From an uncultured Bacteroidales bacterium (lineage in GTDB: Bacteria; Bacteroidota; Bacteroidia; Bacteroidales; Muribaculaceae): a stretch of 25,435 nt of DNA. The notes under the pieces were generated by a model. The model saw nothing but the letters and a program-made list of their open reading frames with translations. It had not been told where the DNA came from and did not search any database. A program made the position numbers and the translations under genes. Shown piece after piece: positions 14,829 to 21,543 of this stretch. The DNA lies in the NCBI GenBank assembly GCA_900549375.1, contig URNY01000018.1, forward strand, positions 1-25,435. The letters run 5' to 3'. Each line of letters begins with the position of its first letter. Within the stretch, counting starts at the first letter, position 1.

Positions 14829-15452
14829 TCAGCGACCGAGGAAGCGCAGGGTGTTGGCGGCAATAGCGGGGCGGAGGTCGCGTCCGGCTGCTTCCGAGAG
14901 GCGGGAGATTATCGCCTCGATGGAAAGCTCGGATTCATCGGTCTCTGCGAGTATGCGCTCTTCGGGGACGGCGCGTAGTGTATCGATGTTGAAATGCTCG
15001 CCGAAGCTGATGTAGCAGCCGCTTTTCACGAGCTGAGACGCGGCAGAGGGTTTTCCGCGGTAGCCGTGGATTGCCCAGGGCATGGCCGGACGCAGGTCGC
15101 GGCGCAGGCCGCAAATGATGTCGTCGGCTTTCACGCAATGGACAACAATCGGTTTGCCAATCCTTTCAGAAAGCTCGATATGACGCCGGAAGAGGTTGAG
15201 CTGCATGAACATCGGACCGCCGCGCAATATGTCGACCCCGCTTTCGCCGACGGCTGCGACCTGCGGCAACGAGCATAATGCCTCCACGGTTTCGAAAGCA
15301 TCGCCTTCGGCCGAATCCCAGGGATGTATCCCGGCAGAATAGAGCTGACCCTCCGCCAATGCCGGCTGCGACTCCTCTCCGGCGCGGATCCGCAGGGAGA
15401 TCACACCCTCCGGCTGAGGGGCAGGCTTGTGGGTATGTATATCCAGTATCAT
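14829..15452 (-). CDS. TatD-family metal-dependent hydrolase, short form
   Basis: This 207-residue protein keeps the TatD metal ligands: DIHTH at the start (residues 4-8), Glu70 in AAVGESGVD, His105 in PIVVHCVKA, His129 in AIHGYRG, and Asp172 in AETDES. TatD proteins are TIM-barrel nucleases or hydrolases. It is about 50 residues shorter than standard TatD (about 260), a form also seen in other Bacteroidales. I start at the ATG 15450-15452; the open frame upstream runs antisense-like through rnhB. It sits 23 bases after rnhB, so both are likely in one transcript with the Wzi gene. Confidence 0.9.
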   Translation of the reverse strand: MILDIHTHKPAPQPEGVISLRIRAGEESQPALAEGQLYSAGIHPWDSAEGDAFETVEALCSLPQVAAVGESGVDILRGGPMFMQLNLFRRHIELSERIGKPIVVHCVKADDIICGLRRDLRPAMPWAIHGYRGKPSAASQLVKSGCYISFGEHFNIDTLRAVPEERILAETDESELSIEAIISRLSEAAGRDLRPAIAANTLRFLGR

Positions 15453-15475
15453 AGTTAATGATAAAGGTATGTTTA

Positions 15476-16072
15476 TCAGATGGTGAGACGGAATGTGCGC
15501 CGGTGGATGGGTGTCGGGCCGAGGCGCGAGATCGCTTCGCGATGTGCTTTTGTGGGATAGCCCATGTTTTTCTCCCAGCCGTAGCCGGGGTAGCGGAGGG
15601 CGTATGCCCGCATCAGCTCGTCGCGATGGGTCTTGGCGAGCACCGAGGCTGCCGCTATCGACATGTAGGTTGCATCGCCTTTCACCACAGTCGTGCAGGG
15701 AGTGGCCATATTGAGCACCGGGTCGAGATAAGGGCGGAAGCGGTTGCCGTCGACAAGAATATGTTCCGGGCGTACCTTCAGTCGGTCGAGGGCGCGCTGC
15801 ATTCCTGCGATAGAGGCATTGAGGATGTTGATGCGGTCGATTTCTTCGGCTTCGACCATCACTACGGCCCATGCCAACGCTTCGCGCTCGATCAGGGGTC
15901 GCAGCTCCTCGCGCCTATGCTCCGTGAGCTGTTTGGAATCATTGAGTTCGGGACATTCGAAACCGTCGGGCAGAATCACCGCCGCGCAACTCACGGGCCC
16001 GCAGAGACAACCGCGTCCCGCCTCGTCGCATCCGGCTTCGCGAATGCCCTCTATCATAAACGGTTTCAGCAT
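15476..16072 (-). CDS. rnhB: Ribonuclease HII
   Basis: RNase HII cuts RNA in RNA-DNA hybrids and starts removal of misincorporated ribonucleotides. The 198-residue protein has the signature AGCDEAGRGCLCGPV with catalytic Asp16-Glu17, then NDSKQLTEHRREEL, the ILVDGNRF strand with the third acid, and GDATYMSIAAASVLAKTHRDE with the fourth. The start may be M1 or M6 (MIEGIREAG); I give M1. It starts 12 bases after the lipoprotein gene. Confidence 0.97.
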   Translation of the reverse strand: MLKPFMIEGIREAGCDEAGRGCLCGPVSCAAVILPDGFECPELNDSKQLTEHRREELRPLIEREALAWAVVMVEAEEIDRINILNASIAGMQRALDRLKVRPEHILVDGNRFRPYLDPVLNMATPCTTVVKGDATYMSIAAASVLAKTHRDELMRAYALRYPGYGWEKNMGYPTKAHREAISRLGPTPIHRRTFRLTI

Positions 16073-16084
16073 ATTCCCTATAGA

Positions 16085-16540
16085 TTAAAATCTTCGGCAG
16101 GTAATCACCGAGCCGGGAGCACGGAGCACCAGTTCCTTGCCGTCGAGCCTTAGGATATCAAAGGTAACCGGATTGCCCGGAATGCCGAACTCTGCAAGCG
16201 CCGCGAGTCCGGAGGCATCGGTGTCGTAGGGGAAATCGAGAGTGAGCCGGGATTCATCCTTGTCATAGCGCAGGTTGCCTGCGTAATGGCCCGGGAAAAG
16301 GTTGACGACGTGCAGATTGAAGCAGATGTATCGGCTCTCGGCGGGAATGGAGACAGTGCCGTCGGCGGTGTTCTCTATCTTCATAATCTGCCATTGCGCA
16401 TCGAGCTTGCCATTGTCGGAGGCTTTGCGGCATCCTCCGAGAAGAGAGGCGGAGATCAGAATGGCCAAAGCGACTGCGAGAAAGGGGAATGCCTGCCGGT
16501 AACGGCGAATCGAGCTATATGTGGTTTTGTTTGTTTTCAT
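16085..16540 (-). CDS. Small lipoprotein, possibly lipocalin-like
   Basis: The 151-residue protein has a long N-region, a hydrophobic stretch FPFLAVALAILISASLLGG and a lipobox ending in Cys37 (LLGGC). The mature part begins with AQWQIMKIENTADGT, which recalls the opening strand of Bacteroidetes lipocalin-like domains, and is rich in predicted strands. I do not recognise a named family with confidence. It lies 12 bases from both neighbours in a run wzi-like, lipoprotein, rnhB, tatD-like. Its place next to an outer membrane barrel gene suggests an envelope role, but that is inference. Confidence 0.72.
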   Translation of the reverse strand: MKTNKTTYSSIRRYRQAFPFLAVALAILISASLLGGCRKASDNGKLDAQWQIMKIENTADGTVSIPAESRYICFNLHVVNLFPGHYAGNLRYDKDESRLTLDFPYDTDASGLAALAEFGIPGNPVTFDILRLDGKELVLRAPGSVITCRRF

Positions 16541-16552
16541 AGAAATGAAAGA

Positions 16553-18037
16553 TTATTTTTTAGGTCCGAAGAGCCATCCGGTTTTGCTGATGCGCAACAT
16601 CGCGCCGTAGTTGTTGCCGATGAGCGAGCCGGCGTCCATGCCGAAAGAGAGATCGGCTTTCCATCCGGCAAACTTTTTGGGAGTATAGCTGACCTCGGCC
16701 ATGAGGTTGAAGCTCGTTTTCGGCTCTTTGAAAGGCTGTTCGTAATTGCCCCAGCTTTTCTGGGCCGAGAGGAGCACTTTATATCCGAGTTCGTCGAGCG
16801 GTTGCCCGCGAAAGCCGAGATGATGGCCCCACATGCGCGTGGATTTGAAATACATCTGATGATCGCGGTTGTAAATGGGTGAGATTATCAGCGGGTTGCC
16901 GATGCCCATTCCCCAGTGCTGCCAGCCGTTGTAGATATAATGGTTGTAATAATTGTCGCGGCCGCTCACCTGCTCGTTGATTTCAGGCGTATGGTCCCAG
17001 TAGACCGGTCCCGACTGGTCTTTCATATAGAGAAATTCATAGACAGCCTCTGTAACCCATCGGTTTTCGGGGAATTTGGCCTGTATGCCATATAGGCCGT
17101 CTTTCCAGGGATACTGGATCCATAGCATCGAATGGTCTTCAAAGAAATGCTGGTAGTAGAGTTTTACGCTCCAGTCGGCTTTCGGCTTCCAGGAGAGGGC
17201 GAAGTTCCAGCTTCCGAGCATGTTTCCCTCTACATTTGTCTGTTCGCCGGCGGGGGTAGATTCGCCCCCTTTTGTAGGAATAACGGCTTTTATCCAGTTC
17301 TTCCATCCGTGGGGCATTTTCGTGACGGTGCCGTTATGATAGCTTTCGCCTCCGAATTCGGTGGCCATCTCGAGGCCCATTTCGAATTCGAGAGGAAATT
17401 TGCGGGCGTCGCCCCCCTTGATGAAGAGAGCTTTGGAATGATAGAGCGTGTTGAGGGCGTATTTGCTGTCGGGAGCCACCCAATGTTCGATCCATCGGTT
17501 GTCGGTGAATTTTCCGAAAGCTATATATCCTTTGACGGAAAACCATCCCTTGGTGCCCCAGAAATCGGCATAATCGAAGATGCCGGCCCTTACCTGAGGA
17601 ATGGGACGGGCATTGCCTGAATATAGAAGATTGCCCGAGGCGAGATCCGTGTCGGAGATGAAGCCGGGAATCTCCTTGCTTCCAACCATCAGGTCGAGGC
17701 AGCGATAGCGCACCTCGGCATAAAGCTGCTGGACAACGAATACCGATGAGAAGCGGGCTGCAACGGCGAGGTCGACCCCTGCGCCCCAGTCGAAGCGCTT
17801 TTGGCGGTTCATGTCTTTGAAAGCGCCGAGGCGCAGATAAGCGTTGTTGCGACGCTGAGAGGAGAGGCCATAGCGATTGTTCATCAGCCAGAATGGTGTG
17901 TTCTGACCTCCTGCGGCCGTGATTCCGATCTCGCCGCGGTAGCGGATGGAGTCGTTCCATTCGGCGTTGGCTTCGAGGGCTCCCGGCATAGGAAGCAGGG
18001 ATAGCAACAGCAGGAACAGGCGGACGATGTTTCTCAT
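16553..18037 (-). CDS. Wzi-family capsule assembly outer membrane protein
   Basis: This 494-residue protein has a signal peptide (FLLLLSLLPMPGALEA) and a long series of amphipathic beta strands ending in the aromatic strand ISKTGWLFGP, as in a beta barrel. The N-terminal NNRYGLSSQRRNNAYLRLGA and the DFWGTKGWFSVKGYIAFGKF region match the Wzi family of Bacteroidetes. In Escherichia coli, Wzi is a barrel lectin that holds group 1 capsule at the surface. The Bacteroidetes relatives share the fold, but their ligand is mostly unknown. It is the first gene of a tight run and lies just downstream of the tRNA-Glu terminator. Confidence 0.87.
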   Translation of the reverse strand: MRNIVRLFLLLLSLLPMPGALEANAEWNDSIRYRGEIGITAAGGQNTPFWLMNNRYGLSSQRRNNAYLRLGAFKDMNRQKRFDWGAGVDLAVAARFSSVFVVQQLYAEVRYRCLDLMVGSKEIPGFISDTDLASGNLLYSGNARPIPQVRAGIFDYADFWGTKGWFSVKGYIAFGKFTDNRWIEHWVAPDSKYALNTLYHSKALFIKGGDARKFPLEFEMGLEMATEFGGESYHNGTVTKMPHGWKNWIKAVIPTKGGESTPAGEQTNVEGNMLGSWNFALSWKPKADWSVKLYYQHFFEDHSMLWIQYPWKDGLYGIQAKFPENRWVTEAVYEFLYMKDQSGPVYWDHTPEINEQVSGRDNYYNHYIYNGWQHWGMGIGNPLIISPIYNRDHQMYFKSTRMWGHHLGFRGQPLDELGYKVLLSAQKSWGNYEQPFKEPKTSFNLMAEVSYTPKKFAGWKADLSFGMDAGSLIGNNYGAMLRISKTGWLFGPKK

Positions 18038-18049
18038 AAAAAGATAAGT

Positions 18050-18097
18050 CTAAAAATAAAGAGTGAGACCGGCAATCAAAGATAGACTGCCGGTCTC
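18050..18097 (-). terminator. Intrinsic terminator after tRNA-Glu
   Basis: A perfect 10-bp inverted repeat, GAGACCGGCA (18065-18074) and TGCCGGTCTC (18088-18097), encloses a 13-base loop. On the minus strand it is followed by CTCTTTATTTTTAG, a T-rich tract. Position and polarity fit termination of the tRNA transcript before the Wzi gene. Confidence 0.82.
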
Positions 18098-18121
18098 GGG
18101 GATAGGATGGATTTGGGGATG

Positions 18122-18193
18122 TAGTCCATAGCAGAGTCGAACTGCTCTTTAGAGAATGAAAATCTCTCGTCCTAACCGATAGACGAATGGGCC
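18122..18193 (-). tRNA. tRNA-Glu (anticodon TTC)
   Basis: The minus strand folds as a full cloverleaf of 72 bases. It has acceptor GGCCCAT, D arm GTC with loop TATCGGTTAG and GAC, anticodon stem AGAGA/TCTCT with loop TTTTCAT (anticodon TTC), a 4-base variable loop, T arm AGCAG/CTGCT with loop TTCGACT, acceptor 3' strand ATGGACT, and discriminator A. CCA is not encoded. The acceptor stem carries one mismatch, C3 opposite A70. A promoter lies upstream and a strong terminator downstream, so it appears to be an independent, active unit. Confidence 0.95.
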
Positions 18194-18262
18194 ACATTGA
18201 TGCAACTGCGCCGCAGGCAAGAACTTGCGGGTTCTTTCGCTTAAAGACGCATTTTGCGACTG

Positions 18263-18294
18263 CAAAGGTAATAATTCTTTTTGATTCAGCCAAA
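18263..18294 (-). promoter_or_regulatory. Bacteroidetes-type promoter of tRNA-Glu
   Basis: On the minus strand TTTG (18294-18291), a 20-base spacer and TACCTTTG (18270-18263) match the -33 and -7 consensus of Bacteroidetes exactly, and the common C follows the -7 box. Transcription would begin about 60 bases before the mature 5' end of tRNA-Glu. The leader contains an AAGAAC/GTTCTT inverted repeat (18219-18236). Confidence 0.8.
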
Positions 18295-18313
18295 AATTCA
18301 CAAATTATTTTAT

Positions 18314-18321
18314 TAATTTTG
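18314..18321 (+). promoter_or_regulatory. Candidate -7 box for the nucleoside kinase gene
   Basis: TAATTTTG followed by C matches the Bacteroidetes -7 consensus TAnnTTTG on the plus strand, about 67 bases before the kinase ATG. No TTTG stands at the expected 19-21 base distance (the nearest is 30 bases away), so this is only a candidate. Confidence 0.35.
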
Positions 18322-18387
18322 CATTGGAGGGTCTGCGCCTATCTTATTTCGGTAAGAATAAAAAACCTGCGCTTCTCCTCTTTCGAC

Positions 18388-20067
18388 ATGAATACGATAA
18401 AGATACACTGCATAAACACCGGAGAGCATCCGGAAGTTCCCGGAGGCTCGACGCTTCTTGAATTGGCCGATGCTCTCAAGGACCGCCTCGGCTTCAGGCC
18501 GATATGCGCGCTTGTCAACAACAAGACGGAAGCGCTCAGCTATCCTCTTTTCCATCCGAAGCAGGTGGAGTTTCTTCCGGGCACTTCCGCGATCGGTCGC
18601 GATATCTATATCCGTTCACTCTGCATGGTGCTTTATCGCGCGGTGACTCTCGAAGCGCCGGGGCTGACATTGCGTATCGAACTTTCGATCTGCAGGGGGT
18701 ATTATTGCCGTCTGATTGATGCCGAGGGACGGGCTGTGCATGTGGACGAACAGACCGTGGAACGCATAAAAGAGCGTATGGCCGACCTTGTGGCCGCCGA
18801 TCTTCCTTTCGAGCGCAAGGAGAAACCGACAGATGAGGTAATCGGCATTTTCAGCGAGCAGAGACTTCGCGATAAAGTGGAACTGCTCGAATCGGTGAAT
18901 CATCTCTATACCTCCTATTACCGGCTCGATGGATTGGCCGACAGCTATTACGGGCCTCTGGCGCCCTCGACAGGACAGCTGACCGTGTTCGATCTCAGAC
19001 CTTACAAAAGCGGCTTCCTGTTGTTGGGACATGACCGCGAAGATCCGTCGCGCCCGGCTGTGCCGATCGTGCAGGAGAAGATGTATCATGCCTTCACGGA
19101 GCATCTGAAGTTCAACAAGGTGATACGAGTCTCGAATGTCGGGGAGCTGAACCGGGCCGTGGAACGCGGCGACACCGCGCAGCTGATCAATGTGGCTGAG
19201 GCTATGCATGATAAGCTCTTAGGCCGCATCAGCGACGACATCGCCGAGCGACGCGCGCATGGCGACGCGGGGATTGTGCTCATCGCCGGTCCCTCTTCGT
19301 CGGGGAAGACCACTACCTGCAAGCGGCTTGCCATACAGCTTATGACGAATCTGCTCGTGCCGAAGATGATCTCGCTCGACGATTATTTCGTGGACCGCGA
19401 CAAGACTCCGCTCGACGAGACGGGCGATTATGATTTCGAAAGTCTTTACGCGCTCGACCTTGAACGTTTCAATGCGGATCTTACCCGGCTTCTCGAAGGA
19501 GAGGAGATAAATCTCCCTACCTATAGTTTCGAATATGGACGCCGTGTGGAACGCTACCGCCCGCTGCGACTCGATGCCAACGATGTGCTCATCATAGAGG
19601 GCATCCACGGATTGAATCCGGAGCTGACGGGAACCATCGATCCGAGAAATCTCTACAAGATATATGTCTCTGCGCTGACAACACTGCGTATCGACGACCA
19701 TAACTGGATATCAACTTCCGACAACCGTCTGCTGCGGCGAATCGTTCGCGATTACAAATACAGGCATATACAGGCCTGCGAGACATTGCGGCGCTGGCCG
19801 AGCGTGCGCCGCGGGGAGGAGCGGTGGATATTCCCGTTTGCCGAGAACGCCGACGCCACTTTCAACTCCTCGCTCCTATTCGAATTGGGAGTGATGAAGG
19901 AATATGCGGAGCCTCTGCTGCGCAGCGTCCCGCATGCTTCGCCGCAATATGCCCAGGCAAGCCGTCTATTGAGGTTTCTCGACCTTTTCCGGGCCATCCC
20001 GGCCGAGCAGGTGCCCTCGACTTCGCTGCTGCGCGAGTTTTTAGGAGGCTCCTCATTCCATTATTGA
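18388..20067 (+). CDS. Nucleoside (uridine-type) kinase with N-terminal TGS-like domain
   Basis: This 559-residue protein joins three parts. Residues 1-65 resemble a TGS domain as in threonyl-tRNA synthetase (IHCINTGEHPEVPGGSTLLE). Residues about 70-250 resemble the second additional domain of such synthetases (AVTLEAPGLTLRIELSICRG). Residues from about 295 form a P-loop kinase of the uridine kinase/phosphoribulokinase type, with GPSSSGKTTT (301-310), then LDDYFVDRDKTP and IIEGIHGLNPEL. Such fusions are conserved in Bacteroidetes and other anaerobes; the substrate is presumed to be a nucleoside but is not proven. I start at the ATG 18388-18390; the frame upstream overlaps the tRNA region. mgtE follows after 31 bases. 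Confidence 0.9.
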   Translation: MNTIKIHCINTGEHPEVPGGSTLLELADALKDRLGFRPICALVNNKTEALSYPLFHPKQVEFLPGTSAIGRDIYIRSLCMVLYRAVTLEAPGLTLRIELSICRGYYCRLIDAEGRAVHVDEQTVERIKERMADLVAADLPFERKEKPTDEVIGIFSEQRLRDKVELLESVNHLYTSYYRLDGLADSYYGPLAPSTGQLTVFDLRPYKSGFLLLGHDREDPSRPAVPIVQEKMYHAFTEHLKFNKVIRVSNVGELNRAVERGDTAQLINVAEAMHDKLLGRISDDIAERRAHGDAGIVLIAGPSSSGKTTTCKRLAIQLMTNLLVPKMISLDDYFVDRDKTPLDETGDYDFESLYALDLERFNADLTRLLEGEEINLPTYSFEYGRRVERYRPLRLDANDVLIIEGIHGLNPELTGTIDPRNLYKIYVSALTTLRIDDHNWISTSDNRLLRRIVRDYKYRHIQACETLRRWPSVRRGEERWIFPFAENADATFNSSLLFELGVMKEYAEPLLRSVPHASPQYAQASRLLRFLDLFRAIPAEQVPSTSLLREFLGGSSFHY

Positions 20068-20077
20068 GGCTCCTCAT
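20045..20077. repeat. 12-bp direct repeat at the kinase gene end
   Basis: GAGGCTCCTCAT occurs at 20045-20056 and again at 20066-20077, 21 bases apart. The second copy overlaps the TGA stop of the kinase gene. Each copy also contains a small inverted repeat (GAGG..CCTC). It lies just before mgtE. No function can be named. Confidence 0.7.
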
Positions 20078-20098
20078 AATTATTAAAGACTATTCGAT

Positions 20099-21463
20099 AT
20101 GAAAGACCTGAACGAACAGGATATAGAGCGCATCGAAGAGATGATCGACCACGGCGATGAGGTCGGCGCGCGCCGCGAATTCGGCGAGCTCCACCCGGCC
20201 GATATCGCCGAGCTTTTCCAGAGCATGTCGCTCCGGGAGGCTGAATGGGCCTTTAACCTTATCGAGGATAAGGAGAAGAAAGCCGATGTGCTCATGGAAC
20301 TTGACGAGGAGGACCGAAAGAAGCTCCTCGAAGGAATGGAGCCGGAGCAGATCGGACATTTCATCGACCTTCTCGACACCGACGATGCCGTGGATCTCAT
20401 CCAGGAACTCGATGAGGAGGAGCGCGACGAGGTGATACAGCATATCGACGACATGGAGCAGGCCGGCGATATCGTGGACCTTCTCCAGTATGACGAAGAC
20501 ACGGCCGGCGGTATGATGGGCACCGAGTTCATCCAGGTCAACGAGAACCTGTCGATGCCCGACTGTCTGCGGGAGATGCGGCGACAGGCCGAAGAGCTCG
20601 ACGATATCTATTATGTTTATGTGGTGGATGATGATGGGCGACTCAAAGGCGTTCTTCCGCTCAAGAAGATGATAACGCACCCGTCGGTATCGAAGATCAA
20701 GCATGTGATGGAGACCGAACCGGTGTCGGTGCGCACGGAGACCCCGATAGAGGATGTGGCCATAGATTTCGAGAAATATGACCTTGTGGCTATGCCGGTT
20801 GTCGACGGAATAGGCCGTCTTGTGGGGCAGATCACGGTCGACGACGTGATGGACGAGGTGCGCGAACAGAGCGAGCGCGATTATCAGCTGGCTTCCGGTA
20901 TCTCCTCCGACATCGATGCCGACGACTCTGTCTGGAGCCAGACAAAGGCGCGCCTTCCCTGGCTGCTCATCGGCATCGCGGGGGGTATCCTCAGTTCGGT
21001 TATTCTTTCGGGCTTCGAGGCACAGCTTGCCGCGCTGACCGCTCTGGCATATTTCATTCCGCTGATCGGCGGCACGGGAGGAAACGTCGGAGTGCAGGCT
21101 TCCGCCATCGTTGTGCAGGGTCTCGCCAACGGTCGACTCGAACTGAAGGAATTCTGGGCTCAGATGTGGAAAGAACTACGCATCTCGCTGCTGAATGCCA
21201 TCGTGATTTCGGGAGCGGTATGTCTGTATACGATGTTTACCGAACCCGGTGATTATGCTCTGACACTTACGGTGACAGCGTCGCTCTTCTGCGTGGTGAT
21301 CTTCTCGACGGTGTTCGGAGCTCTTGTCCCACTCACTCTGGAGAAGATGAAGATAAACCCTGCTCTTGCTACAGGACCGTTCATACAGATCACCAACGAT
21401 GTGGTGGGACTGCTTATCTATGTGGTGATGGCCATGTGGATGCTCAATCTCTTCCCCTCCTGA
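20099..21463 (+). CDS. mgtE: Magnesium transporter MgtE
   Basis: MgtE is a dimeric, magnesium-gated Mg2+ channel of the inner membrane. The 454-residue protein has the cytosolic N domain (HPADIAELFQSM, then acidic superhelix to about residue 130), two CBS domains (about 135-255, with YVVDDDGRLKGVLPLKKM and MPVVDGIGRLVGQITVDDVM), and a membrane part from about residue 280. That part includes LPWLLIGIAGGILSSVIL and the highly conserved pore-lining PLIGGTGGNVGVQASAIV. Length matches the family. It is 31 bases after the kinase gene and probably co-transcribed with it. Confidence 0.96.
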   Translation: MKDLNEQDIERIEEMIDHGDEVGARREFGELHPADIAELFQSMSLREAEWAFNLIEDKEKKADVLMELDEEDRKKLLEGMEPEQIGHFIDLLDTDDAVDLIQELDEEERDEVIQHIDDMEQAGDIVDLLQYDEDTAGGMMGTEFIQVNENLSMPDCLREMRRQAEELDDIYYVYVVDDDGRLKGVLPLKKMITHPSVSKIKHVMETEPVSVRTETPIEDVAIDFEKYDLVAMPVVDGIGRLVGQITVDDVMDEVREQSERDYQLASGISSDIDADDSVWSQTKARLPWLLIGIAGGILSSVILSGFEAQLAALTALAYFIPLIGGTGGNVGVQASAIVVQGLANGRLELKEFWAQMWKELRISLLNAIVISGAVCLYTMFTEPGDYALTLTVTASLFCVVIFSTVFGALVPLTLEKMKINPALATGPFIQITNDVVGLLIYVVMAMWMLNLFPS

Positions 21464-21507
21464 TATCATCCGGCCCAGCAATTAAAAAACAGAGCCTTAT
21501 TTTTAAC

Positions 21508-21543
21508 GACAACTAAAACATCAAAGACAACTAAAACATCAAA
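21508..21543. repeat. Perfect 18-bp tandem duplication ending at the mutS start
   Basis: GACAACTAAAACATCAAA occurs twice head to tail, at 21508-21525 and 21526-21543. The last base of the second copy is the A of the mutS ATG. The mutS messenger would therefore carry two copies of the same leader just before its start. Confidence 0.92.

Noticed and set aside
15453..15872. Upstream extension of the TatD-family frame
   Set aside because: It runs inside rnhB in another frame and encodes an Arg/Pro-rich sequence without similarity; the ATG at 15452 opens with the metal-binding DIHTH.
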